The notes: generated by a model from the sequence alone, not told the origin. A stretch of 45,945 nucleotides of DNA from Elusimicrobiota bacterium (GCA_041658405.1 JBBAAG010000015.1:1-45945); one strand, 5' to 3'. Shown: positions 33,527-43,035, numbered from the stretch's first letter. Numbers and translations are program-made.

Positions 33527-34816
33527 TTAATCAATAACATTTTTTATTGTTAAATAATCCGTTGTCCGATTTCGTCCCGTGTTTTTTGAGTGCAACAACG
33601 CCTGGTCTGCTAACTGCCAAACTTTCCGGCCGGTTTGATCATCTCTCGGATAAAACGCAATACCTATGCTTATCGTCACTCTTAACGGTTCCATAATATT
33701 CCCGAACATTTTGCGTTCCACACAATTTCTTAGCCATTCCATTTTACGGAATACCCCCGCAGGATCATCCGCCCGGCGGAGCAGTATCATAAATTCCTCT
33801 CCACCGAAACGCCCTGCCATGTCAGTCTCATAAATACACTCTCTAATAATTTCGGCAATACCCCTTAGGATTTCATCCCCTACCTGATGCCCATGAGTAT
33901 CATTAACCTTCTTAAAATGATCGATATCTATCACAACAACCGCAAAATTAGTAGCATACTTTTTTGCACGTACTATTTCTTCTTCCATCCTATCAAAGAA
34001 ATAATGCCTGCGATGCAGACCCGTGAGCCCGTCAGTCCGCGATATTCTTTGTACCTGCGAATACAACCTAGCTTTTTCAACACCCAAACTTAACTGATTA
34101 GCCAGGATTTCAATATCCAGTAACAATACTGGAGAAGTAAGCTCGGTATCATTAGGAACTCTTATAATAAACCCTCCGATAACTTCAGACATCAATACCA
34201 GCGGTACCGCAATCATACCGGTTTCACCAGCTATCTCTAACTTGCGGTTATGTATAGCACGTAAAGCCAATTCATTGTCATATTCACTGTTTGCATCTCC
34301 TGAACTACCTGCACCCACGAATTCCACTTTATTAAGTTCAGGGGACGTAAGAAAAAACATAACCTTTTTTGTTACCGGTAAGCATAGTTTTACTGAATGT
34401 TCCAGGTGAGTAATCATATCGTCAAACTCCACAATCCCGGCAAGCTCGCGGGTAACACCGTAAAACTTTAATACTTTCCTAATTCCCTGCTCAAGATTGG
34501 TTATCCTGTTCTTAATGTTCTCAAGTTTAACAACTTTATTTTTCTCTTTAATCAAGTTTTCATTAACCATATTCTCGCGAATACGCTTCTCTACGATCAA
34601 CTTATTCTTAATTATGAACACAAGGACAGATACAATCAACAAAACCAGCTGAGTCCCTGCTGTATAAATGCTTAGATTAATAGCAAGTGCAGAAATACCT
34701 GCAACCGCGGTAATTGCAATTCCAATCAATAAATGTTTTTCGTGGTAGATCAACAACCACAGGTTTATAGCTGTCATCAAAAACGTGAATCCATTAACAA
34801 AGATGCTTATAGTCAT
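33527..34816 (-). CDS. Membrane diguanylate cyclase with GAF-like domain
   Basis: A 429-residue protein: three or four helices (about 2-70), a coiled coil (75-120), a GAF-like domain (about 120-250) and a GGDEF domain (255-425). The active-site motif is GGEEF (338-342), and VIDIDHFKKVNDTHGH holds the metal-binding Asp, so it should make cyclic di-GMP from two GTP. The inhibitory-site arginine (RxxD, as in PleD) is replaced by Tyr329 (YETD). It overlaps the second cyclase by 4 bases. Confidence 0.93.
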   Translation of the reverse strand: MTISIFVNGFTFLMTAINLWLLIYHEKHLLIGIAITAVAGISALAINLSIYTAGTQLVLLIVSVLVFIIKNKLIVEKRIRENMVNENLIKEKNKVVKLENIKNRITNLEQGIRKVLKFYGVTRELAGIVEFDDMITHLEHSVKLCLPVTKKVMFFLTSPELNKVEFVGAGSSGDANSEYDNELALRAIHNRKLEIAGETGMIAVPLVLMSEVIGGFIIRVPNDTELTSPVLLLDIEILANQLSLGVEKARLYSQVQRISRTDGLTGLHRRHYFFDRMEEEIVRAKKYATNFAVVVIDIDHFKKVNDTHGHQVGDEILRGIAEIIRECIYETDMAGRFGGEEFMILLRRADDPAGVFRKMEWLRNCVERKMFGNIMEPLRVTISIGIAFYPRDDQTGRKVWQLADQALLHSKNTGRNRTTDYLTIKNVID

Positions 34817-36174
34817 AGGCTACCCACCACGCGGTTACGACCGGTTTGTTTAGCTTTGTATAACCTTTCATCCGCAACCCTCACTAACTGCTGCCCGGTG
34901 GTAGCCTCACCCGGGAATACCGCAGTACCGGCACTAACCGTAACAAAAGACTCTTTACCTTTAAGTAAGAACTTGTCTTTTTCTATAACATCCCTAATAT
35001 GTTCAGCAATATCTTTAATCCCGACGGTATTCTCTCTTGGGAACAGTACCACAAATTCTTCCCCACCGTAACGGCCCAGGATATCCGTTTCTTCAATACA
35101 ATTACTTATATTACCCGCTACCCGGCGTAACACAATATCGCCAACATCATGCCCGTAGGTATCATTATATTTTTTGAAATGATCTATATCTATCATTACT
35201 AACCCGAGTTCTGTATGATACCGTCCCGCACGCAAGATTTCTTCATTCATCCGTTCAATAAAAAAGCGCTGGGTATACATCCCTGTAAGTGTATCGGTGA
35301 CTGACAGTTCATGGAGATTATTAAACATTAAAGCATTACTCAACGCCGTACTCGCAATTGAACACAAAATATCAAGCATCCTGAGATCTTCCGAATCAAA
35401 CGCTTTACCTACTATTAAATCAATTCTTAACACCCCGGCAATCTGTTTGTCAATAAACACCGGTGCGGCAATCAGGGAGTTCGCAACATAATCAGGAATA
35501 CTGGCAAACCTTAAATCGCGGGATATATCGCTTATAAGCAACGGCGATCGCCTTGCTATAACCCAGTCAGAAACCATATCATTTATCTGGGTTGATACCT
35601 GATACTTTGCATTTTGTTGTGGAAAACATTTTTGAGCATAACTGAGTAATTGTGTTCGTATTTTTATTGTGTCAAGTGTCCCCCCGAGTTCCCGTGCAGC
35701 AGAAGAAAGTAGCTGATACCGTTCACTTTTCTCAATATAACTTTTCTCCTGAATTTCATAATTAGCAATCTCTGCATCTATCCTTGCACACCTATTCTGT
35801 GATTCAGAGAGTCCTACCAATACAACATGTTTTTGTTTACTCACTACCCTGTGTAACCTATTCACCAAACACCATGCTGCAGATAAAAACAATATCGCCA
35901 TCAATAATTGATATATTTGGCTCATGAGAGTTTCATCTTTTATTATTATGATTGGGAAACAACTAAGCACTGCCAGCAGTGTCCACACAGGCGGTAAAAC
36001 ATATCCCCGGACGTAGTACACATAAATCAATGGTATCGCATTAAATAAAAGAAATACAGATGAATATTGCGGGGCAAGTATTGACAGTAGTATTGATGCT
36101 ACCAAAACAATTGAAGGCAGAGCTAGTATATACCTATAATCTATTGCCTGATAATTACTTTTTGAATTACTCAT
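34813..36174 (-). CDS. Second membrane diguanylate cyclase with GAF domain
   Basis: A 453-residue protein with four helices (about 15-105), a coiled coil (110-155), a GAF domain (155-282) and a GGDEF domain (285-453). GGEEF is at 370-374; MIDIDHFKKYNDTYGH holds the metal ligand. The inhibitory-site Arg is replaced by Glu361 (EETD). It overlaps tyrS by 4 bases and the next cyclase by 4 bases, so both are translated in series behind a tRNA synthetase. The two share layout but differ in the sensory part, so they may be an old duplication. Confidence 0.93.
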   Translation of the reverse strand: MSNSKSNYQAIDYRYILALPSIVLVASILLSILAPQYSSVFLLFNAIPLIYVYYVRGYVLPPVWTLLAVLSCFPIIIIKDETLMSQIYQLLMAILFLSAAWCLVNRLHRVVSKQKHVVLVGLSESQNRCARIDAEIANYEIQEKSYIEKSERYQLLSSAARELGGTLDTIKIRTQLLSYAQKCFPQQNAKYQVSTQINDMVSDWVIARRSPLLISDISRDLRFASIPDYVANSLIAAPVFIDKQIAGVLRIDLIVGKAFDSEDLRMLDILCSIASTALSNALMFNNLHELSVTDTLTGMYTQRFFIERMNEEILRAGRYHTELGLVMIDIDHFKKYNDTYGHDVGDIVLRRVAGNISNCIEETDILGRYGGEEFVVLFPRENTVGIKDIAEHIRDVIEKDKFLLKGKESFVTVSAGTAVFPGEATTGQQLVRVADERLYKAKQTGRNRVVGSL

Positions 36175-37340
36175 TTCGGAGGCAGTACTTTGATAAACCT
36201 GCGTTTACCAACACGTAATTCCAGCGGTACTGATACATTAACAACTTCTTTGTCATTTTCCGCTTTCCTATCGCCGATTTCCACGGCATGCTGTTGTATC
36301 AACCTGCGCGCTTCATTCTTTGAGGAAGCAAGTTTGGTCTCAAGCAATAATTCAATTATCCCCATCCCGTCTTTCGGGCAGGTATACGTTTGCGCATCCT
36401 GCGGGAATTCCTTTTTTGTAAACGTCCTGGCAAACTCTTCCGATACAGCTTCTGCTTCTTGTGAAGAATGATATTCTGCGACGATCAGTTTTGCGAGCAA
36501 CACTTTATTATCCCGCGGATGCTTTGTCTTTAATTCATTAATATCTAGATCCGTAAATATCTGGAAGTATTTATACATAATATCATCTGGCACAGACATT
36601 AATTTCCCAAACATATCTTTTGCCGGTTCATCTATACCGATATAATTCCCATATGATTTAGACATTTTTTTTATGCCATCCGTACCCTCAAGCAACGGCA
36701 ATGTAGCTACCAGCTGAGGCTCCTGCCCAAACTCTTTTTGCAGTTCACGCCCTACAAGTAAATTAAATTTCTGGTCCGTTCCCCCAAGTTCAAGGTCGGA
36801 ACGCACTGCTACTGAATCATAACCCTGCATCAACGGGTATAAAAACTCTAGGATTGTTATTGGCACGCCGGTAGTGTACCGCTTATGGAAATCATCGCGT
36901 TCAATCATCCGCGCAACAGTATACCGTGATGCGAGGTTAAGCATACCGCTGATACCCAGTTTATCAAGCCAGCTACTGTTAAACACCACTTCTGTATTTG
37001 ATTTATCAAGGATTTTAAAAACCTGATCAGTATAACTTTTAGCATAAACCAATACCTGGTCTTTAGTTAAAGACGGCCGTGTAGCCGATCTGCCACTGGG
37101 ATCGCCGATACACGCAGTGAAGTCACCGATAATAAAAACCACCTGATGCCCAATATCCTGTAACTGGCGCAATTTGTGTAAACTAACGGTATGCCCGAGA
37201 TGAAGATCCGGCGCTGTGGGATCAACACCAAGTTTTATCCTTAACGGCTTCCCGCGTTTAAGTTTACTAATCAATTCTTCTTCTGATATTAAATCAACTA
37301 GGTTTTTTTTAAAAACCTCTACTTGCCTTGCAATTTCCAT
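36171..37340 (-). CDS. tyrS: Tyrosyl-tRNA synthetase
   Basis: A 389-residue class I synthetase. DPTAPDLHLGHT (HLGH at 47-50) is the HIGH motif and KKMSKSYGN the KMSKS motif. The C-terminal 60 residues form an S4 RNA-binding domain (SKNEARRLIQQHAVEIG). The insert and start are those of the TyrRS form common in Gram-negatives. AGGCGG lies nine bases before the ATG. No T-box leader is present. Confidence 0.96.
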   Translation of the reverse strand: MEIARQVEVFKKNLVDLISEEELISKLKRGKPLRIKLGVDPTAPDLHLGHTVSLHKLRQLQDIGHQVVFIIGDFTACIGDPSGRSATRPSLTKDQVLVYAKSYTDQVFKILDKSNTEVVFNSSWLDKLGISGMLNLASRYTVARMIERDDFHKRYTTGVPITILEFLYPLMQGYDSVAVRSDLELGGTDQKFNLLVGRELQKEFGQEPQLVATLPLLEGTDGIKKMSKSYGNYIGIDEPAKDMFGKLMSVPDDIMYKYFQIFTDLDINELKTKHPRDNKVLLAKLIVAEYHSSQEAEAVSEEFARTFTKKEFPQDAQTYTCPKDGMGIIELLLETKLASSKNEARRLIQQHAVEIGDRKAENDKEVVNVSVPLELRVGKRRFIKVLPPK

Positions 37341-37378
37341 GAATAAATACCGCCTATTTACATTGTTATAGTAATAAT

Positions 37379-37406
37379 ATTATCATACTTTACGGGATTT
37401 TAACAA
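37379..37406 (-). promoter_or_regulatory. Promoter of tyrS and the cyclase/ROK/receiver genes
   Basis: TTGTTA (37401-37406) and GATAAT (37379-37384) with a 16-base spacer on the minus strand, within the 89-base gap after the xerD stop. It fits sigma-70 moderately well. No terminator hairpin is evident in this gap. Confidence 0.5.
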
Positions 37407-37429
37407 ATACAAAAATACTTTAGACAATC

Positions 37430-38317
37430 TTAACCGCGGGGATGGTATTTACGGTGCATTTGTTTCAAGTGTTCACGGTCAAGATGCGTATATATTTGTG
37501 TAGTAGCAATATTCGCATGGCCAAGCATTTCCTGTACAGACCTTAGGTCCGCCCCGCGTTCCAGCATATGCGTTGCAAATGAATGCCTTAAACTGTGAGG
37601 GGTAACTTTTTTTTGTATTCCCGCGCGATGAACATATTTTTTTACTATTTTCCATAATGATATTCTGGATATTCTCTTGCACCTGGAACTAACAAAAAGT
37701 TCAGGAACATCCGATCCCGCGCGTTTACCGCGTTCATTTTCTATATATGCTACTACTGAGGTACGCGCAATCTTGCCTAACGGGACAACACGTTCCTTCC
37801 CTCCCTTACCAATAACACTAACATACCCTAACTCAAGATTTACGTTTGAAACCAATAACCCGCTAAGTTCAGAAATCCTTAACCCGGCAGCATACAACAC
37901 TTCAAGTATTGCGCGGTCACGATAACCGTCACGGTCAGAAACCTTAGGCTGTTCCATCAACACCTGTACTTCTTCAATGGAAAGAACTTCCGGTAGTTTT
38001 TGTGCAAGCTGAGGAGTTACAATATTAACAGTAGGGTCAACCTGCGCATATCCTTCCGTCACAAGGAACCTATGAAACATTTTGATTGACTCAATATTGC
38101 GAAACAAGGTTGTGGGTTCCAACCGTTTCTCTCTCCGCTGCCAAAGGTATTCCGTGATATCTGTATGCGAAAGTTTGAATAAATCAACTTTTTTTTGTTC
38201 AAGGTATTCAAGATAAGTTTTTACATCACGGCGGTATGCAAGTTGAGTATTAACCGCCAATCCTTTATCTAACGCCACAAAATTGATAAAGAGATCAAGA
38301 TACTGTATTTGCGACAT
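37430..38317 (-). CDS. xerD: Tyrosine recombinase of the XerC/XerD type
   Basis: A 295-residue recombinase with an N-terminal SAM-like domain (1-100) and the catalytic domain after it. The catalytic set is complete: Arg147, Lys171, His241, Arg244, His267 and Tyr276. The size and the lack of any integrase context suit chromosome dimer resolution at dif. Whether it acts alone or with a second Xer cannot be told here. It overlaps the ABC transporter gene by 23 bases. Confidence 0.93.
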   Translation of the reverse strand: MSQIQYLDLFINFVALDKGLAVNTQLAYRRDVKTYLEYLEQKKVDLFKLSHTDITEYLWQRREKRLEPTTLFRNIESIKMFHRFLVTEGYAQVDPTVNIVTPQLAQKLPEVLSIEEVQVLMEQPKVSDRDGYRDRAILEVLYAAGLRISELSGLLVSNVNLELGYVSVIGKGGKERVVPLGKIARTSVVAYIENERGKRAGSDVPELFVSSRCKRISRISLWKIVKKYVHRAGIQKKVTPHSLRHSFATHMLERGADLRSVQEMLGHANIATTQIYTHLDREHLKQMHRKYHPRG

Positions 38318-40130
38318 CGTTATCCATATACGTCTTCACGAGCTTAAACTGCTGATTATATAACCGCGCATAAACACCGTCATTCTTCAACAACTCATCA
38401 TGTTTCCCTGATTCCATTAATTCACCGTTTTCGAACGCCAATATCTTATCCGCCTTCAGTATTGTAGACAACCTATGTGCAATAACAAAACTGGTGCGGT
38501 TAAGCATTAACCGTTCCAATGCTTCCTGTATAAGAGCTTCGGATTCTGAATCAAGCGCTGAAGTTGCTTCATCCAAAATCAATATTCTGGGATTCCTGAG
38601 TATTGCCCGGGCAATTGCAAGCCTCTGTTTCTGCCCGCCAGAAAGTTTCACACCGCGTTCACCGATCTGTGATTCATAAGCGCGGGGCAGATTCATTATA
38701 AACTCATGTGCATTCGCTGCTTTTGCAGCTTCTATAATTTCATACTGAGTAGCATCCATATTACTGTATTTAAGGTTATCGTTAATAGTACCTGAAAACA
38801 AAAAACTTTCCTGAAGAACTATCCCGATTTGGCTGCGTAAAGATTTTAGAGTTACATTACTAAGATCATTTCCATCAACTAAAATCCTCCCTGAAGAAGG
38901 ATCGTAGAACCGGCATATAAGGTTTGTTACTGTAGTTTTTCCTGCGCCACTGCGTCCTACCAACGCATTAATCGTTCCCGGGAATACTTCAAACTGAATA
39001 TTTTTTAATACTCTTTGATCATGTTCGTAGTTGAAACACACGTTTTCAAATACAACATGGCCTTTTATATCCGGAATCCTTTTCGCATTTTCACTTTCCT
39101 TTACTTCAGGCTGGGTATCCAGAATTTCGAATATACGCTGTAATGAAACGTTAGCGCGGGTTATCATTTCGTTGATATTAGTCAGTTTAATTACCGGAGC
39201 ATATAATAATCCGAGATACGAGTAAAACGCAACTAACGCCCCTGCGGTGAGATCACCCTTTATAACTTCTCTCCCGCCAAGCCATAGTATAAGAGCTACG
39301 CCCAATCCATGAAGAAAACTGCTTACCCCGCCTAGTGTACCCGATAATTTAGCGAGTTCTATATTAGATATAAGTGTTTGATGCAAATCATGAAAAAACC
39401 CAAGTTCTTCACGTTTTTCACCGGTAAATGACTTCACAACCTTTGCTCCGGCAATAACTTCCTGCAACCCCCCGTATATCTCAGCCCAATTCTCACGGAT
39501 ACTCAAACTGCGGTTACGTATTTTATTGCGTAATGTCATATAATTAATCACATATAACGGAAGTACGCATAACGCAATCACTGCAAGTTTTGCGTTCATA
39601 ATGAACAAAATTGTTATCACTGTGATAAGCGTCATTGTGTCTGTGGTTAACTCAATTGCAAGTTCACGGCTAAGACCTGCCAGTGTATCAACATCCGACG
39701 TTATCCTGGCCATAATCTTACCGGTTTGCCGGGTATCATAAAACTTCATCGACAACAACTGTAAATGCTTGAATATTGCCATTCGGAGATCCATCAATAA
39801 TTTATGGCTAACATATGACATAATGTAATTACTTGTGAAAACAGAAAGTGAACGTATGATAAATATTGTTATTAGAACGACAAATATTATATTTAGCGCT
39901 TCCCCGCTAGATACTGTTTTCTCGAACCAGAACAATTTTATGACAACACTGCTGTTATGAATAACTTTATCAATTACAAACCTTACTACGGACGGTACAA
40001 TCATCACAATTATTGAAACAACACCCATAAAAGACAATCCTATGAGTATTCTCAACCAGTAAGGTTTTAAATATTCAATAAACCTATAAATATAACCGCG
40101 CTGCTGTTCTTTATGTGTTTTTTCGTTCAT
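38295..40130 (-). CDS. ABC exporter, MsbA/lipid A flippase-like
   Basis: A 611-residue half-transporter with six helices (about 18-330) fused to an ATPase domain (about 355-600). Walker A is GRSGAGKTT, the signature LSGGQKQRLAIARA, Walker B ILILDEATSALD, and the H-loop IAHRLST. It works as a homodimer. MsbA-like activity is the common reading for such a gene in Gram-negative genomes, but lipid, peptide or drug export would look the same at this level. Confidence 0.88.
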   Translation of the reverse strand: MNEKTHKEQQRGYIYRFIEYLKPYWLRILIGLSFMGVVSIIVMIVPSVVRFVIDKVIHNSSVVIKLFWFEKTVSSGEALNIIFVVLITIFIIRSLSVFTSNYIMSYVSHKLLMDLRMAIFKHLQLLSMKFYDTRQTGKIMARITSDVDTLAGLSRELAIELTTDTMTLITVITILFIMNAKLAVIALCVLPLYVINYMTLRNKIRNRSLSIRENWAEIYGGLQEVIAGAKVVKSFTGEKREELGFFHDLHQTLISNIELAKLSGTLGGVSSFLHGLGVALILWLGGREVIKGDLTAGALVAFYSYLGLLYAPVIKLTNINEMITRANVSLQRIFEILDTQPEVKESENAKRIPDIKGHVVFENVCFNYEHDQRVLKNIQFEVFPGTINALVGRSGAGKTTVTNLICRFYDPSSGRILVDGNDLSNVTLKSLRSQIGIVLQESFLFSGTINDNLKYSNMDATQYEIIEAAKAANAHEFIMNLPRAYESQIGERGVKLSGGQKQRLAIARAILRNPRILILDEATSALDSESEALIQEALERLMLNRTSFVIAHRLSTILKADKILAFENGELMESGKHDELLKNDGVYARLYNQQFKLVKTYMDNDVANTVS

Positions 40131-40145
40131 TTATTCCTGCATTCT

Positions 40146-40724
40146 TTACCTACAATAAGGGTTATGCAATTTTTCACCTTCAATAGTACACGCATCCTCG
40201 TGGCCGGGCAATATCTTTACTTTACCCGGTAATATCATCAATTTATTCTTTACTGAACTAATAATTTGTTCTTCACTACCCCCAGGTAAGTCCGTACGCC
40301 CGACAGTTCCGCAGAACAAAGTGTCCCCGGTAAATAAGATATCATCGTATAACAAACATATCCCCCCGGGTGTATGCCCCGGTGTATGAATTACCTTTAA
40401 CTTAATTTTCCCTGTTTCCACCACATCATCCTCTTCCAAAAACCTGTCAATTTTAATATCAATGAGTTCCAGCATCGTAGCATCATTTTTATGCGCCAGT
40501 ATCTTTGCGCTTGTAAATTCTTTTACGTCATTATCCCCAAATATATGATCAGGATGACCGTGCGTATTGATAATATACTCAACCACCAAGCCGAGTTCTT
40601 TTAGTTTCTTAATAATCCTTTTACTTTCATCTCCCGGGTCAATTATCACGCATTTGCGTGTACTATCATCGGATAATATATAGCAGTTAGTTGCAAGGCT
40701 GCCAACTTTTAACGTTATCAACAT
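40146..40724 (-). CDS. Metallo-beta-lactamase-fold hydrolase (glyoxalase II-like)
   Basis: A 192-residue protein with the metal motif THGHPDHIFG (HxHxDH), HTPGHTPGG, LFTGDTLFCGTVGRTDLPGG and LPGHE. This is the short subgroup of glyoxalase II/hydroxyacylglutathione hydrolase-like proteins that lacks the C-terminal substrate domain. A thioesterase function is likely; the substrate is unknown. It lies 11 bases after recA and 15 before the ABC transporter. Confidence 0.88.
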   Translation of the reverse strand: MLITLKVGSLATNCYILSDDSTRKCVIIDPGDESKRIIKKLKELGLVVEYIINTHGHPDHIFGDNDVKEFTSAKILAHKNDATMLELIDIKIDRFLEEDDVVETGKIKLKVIHTPGHTPGGICLLYDDILFTGDTLFCGTVGRTDLPGGSEEQIISSVKNKLMILPGKVKILPGHEDACTIEGEKLHNPYCR

Positions 40725-40735
40725 CGCCTGCTTAC

Positions 40736-41797
40736 TTACTCGTCCCCTTTAACCACAGGATTATATTTTTCACGGATTACGCGTTCAATCTCATCCAGAA
40801 GTTCGGGATGTTCAACAAAATACTTCTTCGCATTATCCCGTCCCTGCCCAACCCGCTCGTTTTTGTACATAAACCATGACCCGCTTTTTTCGATTATATT
40901 TTCATTAACCCCGTAGTCAAGCAATTCACCGGTCCGTGAAATACCTTCTTGCGGGTTAAGTTCGAATTCTGCATTACGGAACGGTGCAGCAACCTTGTTC
41001 TTTACAACCTTGACCCGTGTTTTTATCCCCACAACCACATCGCCTTGTTTTAAGGTTTCAATCTTGCGGATATCAAGCCGTATTGACGCGTAAAACTTTA
41101 ATGCCAATCCACCCGGTGTAGTTTCCGGATTTCCGAACATAACACCTATCTTTTGACGTAACTGATTAGTAAAAACAATTGCGGTCTTGGATTTCGAAAT
41201 ATTAGAAGTAAGTTTCCTTAAAGCTTGAGACATCAACCGTGCCTGTGACCCCATCTGCATATCACCCATCTCGCCCTCAATCTCTGAACGGGGAACCAGC
41301 GCTGCGACTGAATCAATTACTATACAATCCACCGCACCGCTGCGGATTAACCGGTCCGAAATTTCCAACCCTTGTTCCCCGGAATCCGGCTGAGATATTA
41401 ACAAGTTCTCAACATCAACCCCGATACGTTTCGCGTATATAGGATCCATCGCATGTTCCGCATCAATAAACGCTGCAACTCCGCCATTTTTTTGCGTATT
41501 TGCTATTATATGAAGACACAACGTAGTTTTCCCTGAAGATTCAGGACCATATATTTCAGTAATCCTCCCGCGGGGAATACCTCCTATACCGGTAGCGATA
41601 TCAAGCCCGATTGAACCAGTGGAGATAGATTCCAACTTAATTTTTGCAACCTTCTCACCCATTCGCATAATAGCTTCCTTACCAAACTCTTTTTCAATCT
41701 GGGTCATTGCCATCTCTAACGCTTTAGCCTTCTCAGTATCTTTCTTAACTTCCTTACCGGCATCTTTCATTTCTTCATTTTCTCTTTCTTTTACCAT
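40736..41797 (-). CDS. recA: RecA recombinase
   Basis: A 353-residue recombinase for homologous repair. Walker A is GPESSGKTT, followed by AFIDAEHAMDP and the loop 1 stretch EIEGEMGDMQMGSQARLMSQALRKL, all as in RecA. It has an unusually long charged N-terminal part (about 20 residues, rich in Lys and Glu) before the normal start. I use ATG 41797; a GTG one codon upstream (41800) is also possible. GGAGG lies upstream. The ATG shares its A with the stop of a short upstream ORF. Confidence 0.97.
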   Translation of the reverse strand: MVKERENEEMKDAGKEVKKDTEKAKALEMAMTQIEKEFGKEAIMRMGEKVAKIKLESISTGSIGLDIATGIGGIPRGRITEIYGPESSGKTTLCLHIIANTQKNGGVAAFIDAEHAMDPIYAKRIGVDVENLLISQPDSGEQGLEISDRLIRSGAVDCIVIDSVAALVPRSEIEGEMGDMQMGSQARLMSQALRKLTSNISKSKTAIVFTNQLRQKIGVMFGNPETTPGGLALKFYASIRLDIRKIETLKQGDVVVGIKTRVKVVKNKVAAPFRNAEFELNPQEGISRTGELLDYGVNENIIEKSGSWFMYKNERVGQGRDNAKKYFVEHPELLDEIERVIREKYNPVVKGDE

Positions 41798-41880
41798 CAC
41801 ACATTCCCTCCGTTTTTTCTTTCCCTCGTTTCACCCACCATTTTTTCGAACTCCGTACTTATCACACGTTTTTCGTTCAT
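41797..41880 (-). CDS. Possible recA leader ORF, 27 codons
   Basis: A short frame reading MNEKRVISTEFEKMVGETRE and on to a TGA that overlaps the recA ATG by one base (TGATG). It begins about 4 bases after the predicted transcription start, so its message would be almost leaderless. It includes the recA ribosome-binding site. It may only be a chance frame, but the exact stop/start join suggests coupled translation. It resembles no protein I know. Confidence 0.35.
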   Translation of the reverse strand: MNEKRVISTEFEKMVGETRERKNGGNV

Positions 41881-41890
41881 ATCTTTAAAA

Positions 41891-41896
41891 ATTATA
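41891..41896 (-). promoter_or_regulatory. Probable -10 element of the recA promoter
   Basis: A perfect TATAAT on the minus strand in the 125-base gap after pgpA. The -35 is weak: TTGTTA lies 15 bases upstream and GGTTGT 17. No intact LexA box is visible here. Confidence 0.5.
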
Positions 41897-41921
41897 CAAT
41901 TTTTTTTAGTATAACAACCAT

Positions 41922-42422
41922 TTATTTATACAGTAACATTATGGCGTATGCGGATATGTAAATCACAACATTAGCATAAATCCCGGCTATAATATCATCT
42001 ACAACAATCCCAATCCCGCCGGACAGGTTTTGTGAGAGTTTCGCTGGAAAAGGTTTTAGTATGTCAAACACCCGGAACAATATAAACCCTGCAGTTAAAA
42101 AAATGATACTCTTTGGTAAAAGAAACATTGTAACCAAACACCCCACAACTTCATCGATAACCACCCTCGGGTCATCTTTAACACCATAAAACTTTTCTGT
42201 AATCCCGGAAGTAATAATAGCGATAATAATGAAAACAACCAGAATACCCGCTTCCGTATAAGTATTAATTTTACGATGAAGCAAAAACAAGACAACCATA
42301 GCAACAAAACTAGCAACGGTTCCCTGCCCTCTTCCTTTTATAAACCCTGTATACCCCACCCCAAAAAAAGTGGACACAATATTAGCTAATACAACAGCTA
42401 TCCCGGGTTTTATATTTGTCAT
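41922..42422 (-). CDS. pgpA: Phosphatidylglycerophosphatase A
   Basis: A 166-residue membrane protein of the PgpA family, which removes phosphate from phosphatidylglycerol phosphate. FFGVGYTGFIKGRGQGTVAS at the start, DDPRVVIDEVVGCLVTMFLLP and the C-terminal FRVFDILKPFPAK with DDIIAGIYAN are the family motifs. It overlaps pgsA by 4 bases; the two catalyse consecutive steps. Confidence 0.93.
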   Translation of the reverse strand: MTNIKPGIAVVLANIVSTFFGVGYTGFIKGRGQGTVASFVAMVVLFLLHRKINTYTEAGILVVFIIIAIITSGITEKFYGVKDDPRVVIDEVVGCLVTMFLLPKSIIFLTAGFILFRVFDILKPFPAKLSQNLSGGIGIVVDDIIAGIYANVVIYISAYAIMLLYK

Positions 42423-43018
42423 AAAAACAGATCCCGGTGTTTAACAAGATAATCTATCCCTGAGTATATAGTAACCACCACAGTAAGCGCTACTGAATAA
42501 AAACCAACATTTTTTGCAATTACTACCGCTCTGTCATAATCAATACCTGTATCAAACATACCGTATTTAATACCCGACAATACACATAGTACCGTAAGTA
42601 TTAAAATTATTACTATCATCTGTACCGTAGTTTTAACTTTCCCTGAGGTATCCGCTGCAATAACGCGTCCGCTAGTTGCCGCGAGTCCGCGCATACCGGT
42701 AATAATAAATTCTCTAGCCAGTATGATTATAACCATCCATGCCGGAACCGAAAGCTGGTCAATCGCGATAAACGAAACAAACGCGGAAGATACCAAAAGT
42801 TTATCCGCTAATGGGTCAACAAATTTACCAAACGTACTAACGAGGTTATATTTTCTTGCGAGCATACCGTCAAATGAATCCGTTAATGAACATATAACAA
42901 AAATTATAAGCGCTGCGACAGTATAAACAAATCCAGGTATCAGCAAGCATATAATAAAAAACGGTATTAGCACTACACGTATTAGCGTAATCTTATTTGC
43001 GATATTCAATACTGTCAT
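42419..43018 (-). CDS. pgsA: CDP-diacylglycerol-glycerol-3-phosphate 3-phosphatidyltransferase
   Basis: A 199-residue membrane enzyme that makes phosphatidylglycerol phosphate. The CDP-alcohol phosphotransferase motif is intact: TDSFDGMLARKYNLVSTFG followed by KFVDPLADK (D-x2-DG-x2-AR-x8-G-x3-D-x3-D). Several helices follow. It lies 17 bases after the rimO-type gene and is joined to pgpA. Confidence 0.94.
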   Translation of the reverse strand: MTVLNIANKITLIRVVLIPFFIICLLIPGFVYTVAALIIFVICSLTDSFDGMLARKYNLVSTFGKFVDPLADKLLVSSAFVSFIAIDQLSVPAWMVIIILAREFIITGMRGLAATSGRVIAADTSGKVKTTVQMIVIILILTVLCVLSGIKYGMFDTGIDYDRAVVIAKNVGFYSVALTVVVTIYSGIDYLVKHRDLFL

Positions 43019-43035
43019 ATTCCACCCCTATCCTA

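Noticed and set aside
37341..37429. T-box riboswitch before tyrS
   Set aside because: The gap is only 89 bases and has neither the T-box sequence nor an antiterminator hairpin.
37430..38317. The Xer-type recombinase as a sign of an integrated element
   Set aside because: No attachment repeats, phage or transposon genes lie around it, and its size and neighbours fit a chromosomal Xer protein.
41830..41880. LexA-like sequence in the recA leader (CGAAC followed by TCCGTACTT on the plus strand)
   Set aside because: Only one half matches the CGAAC-N4-GTTCG box; the second half does not, so no SOS box can be claimed.
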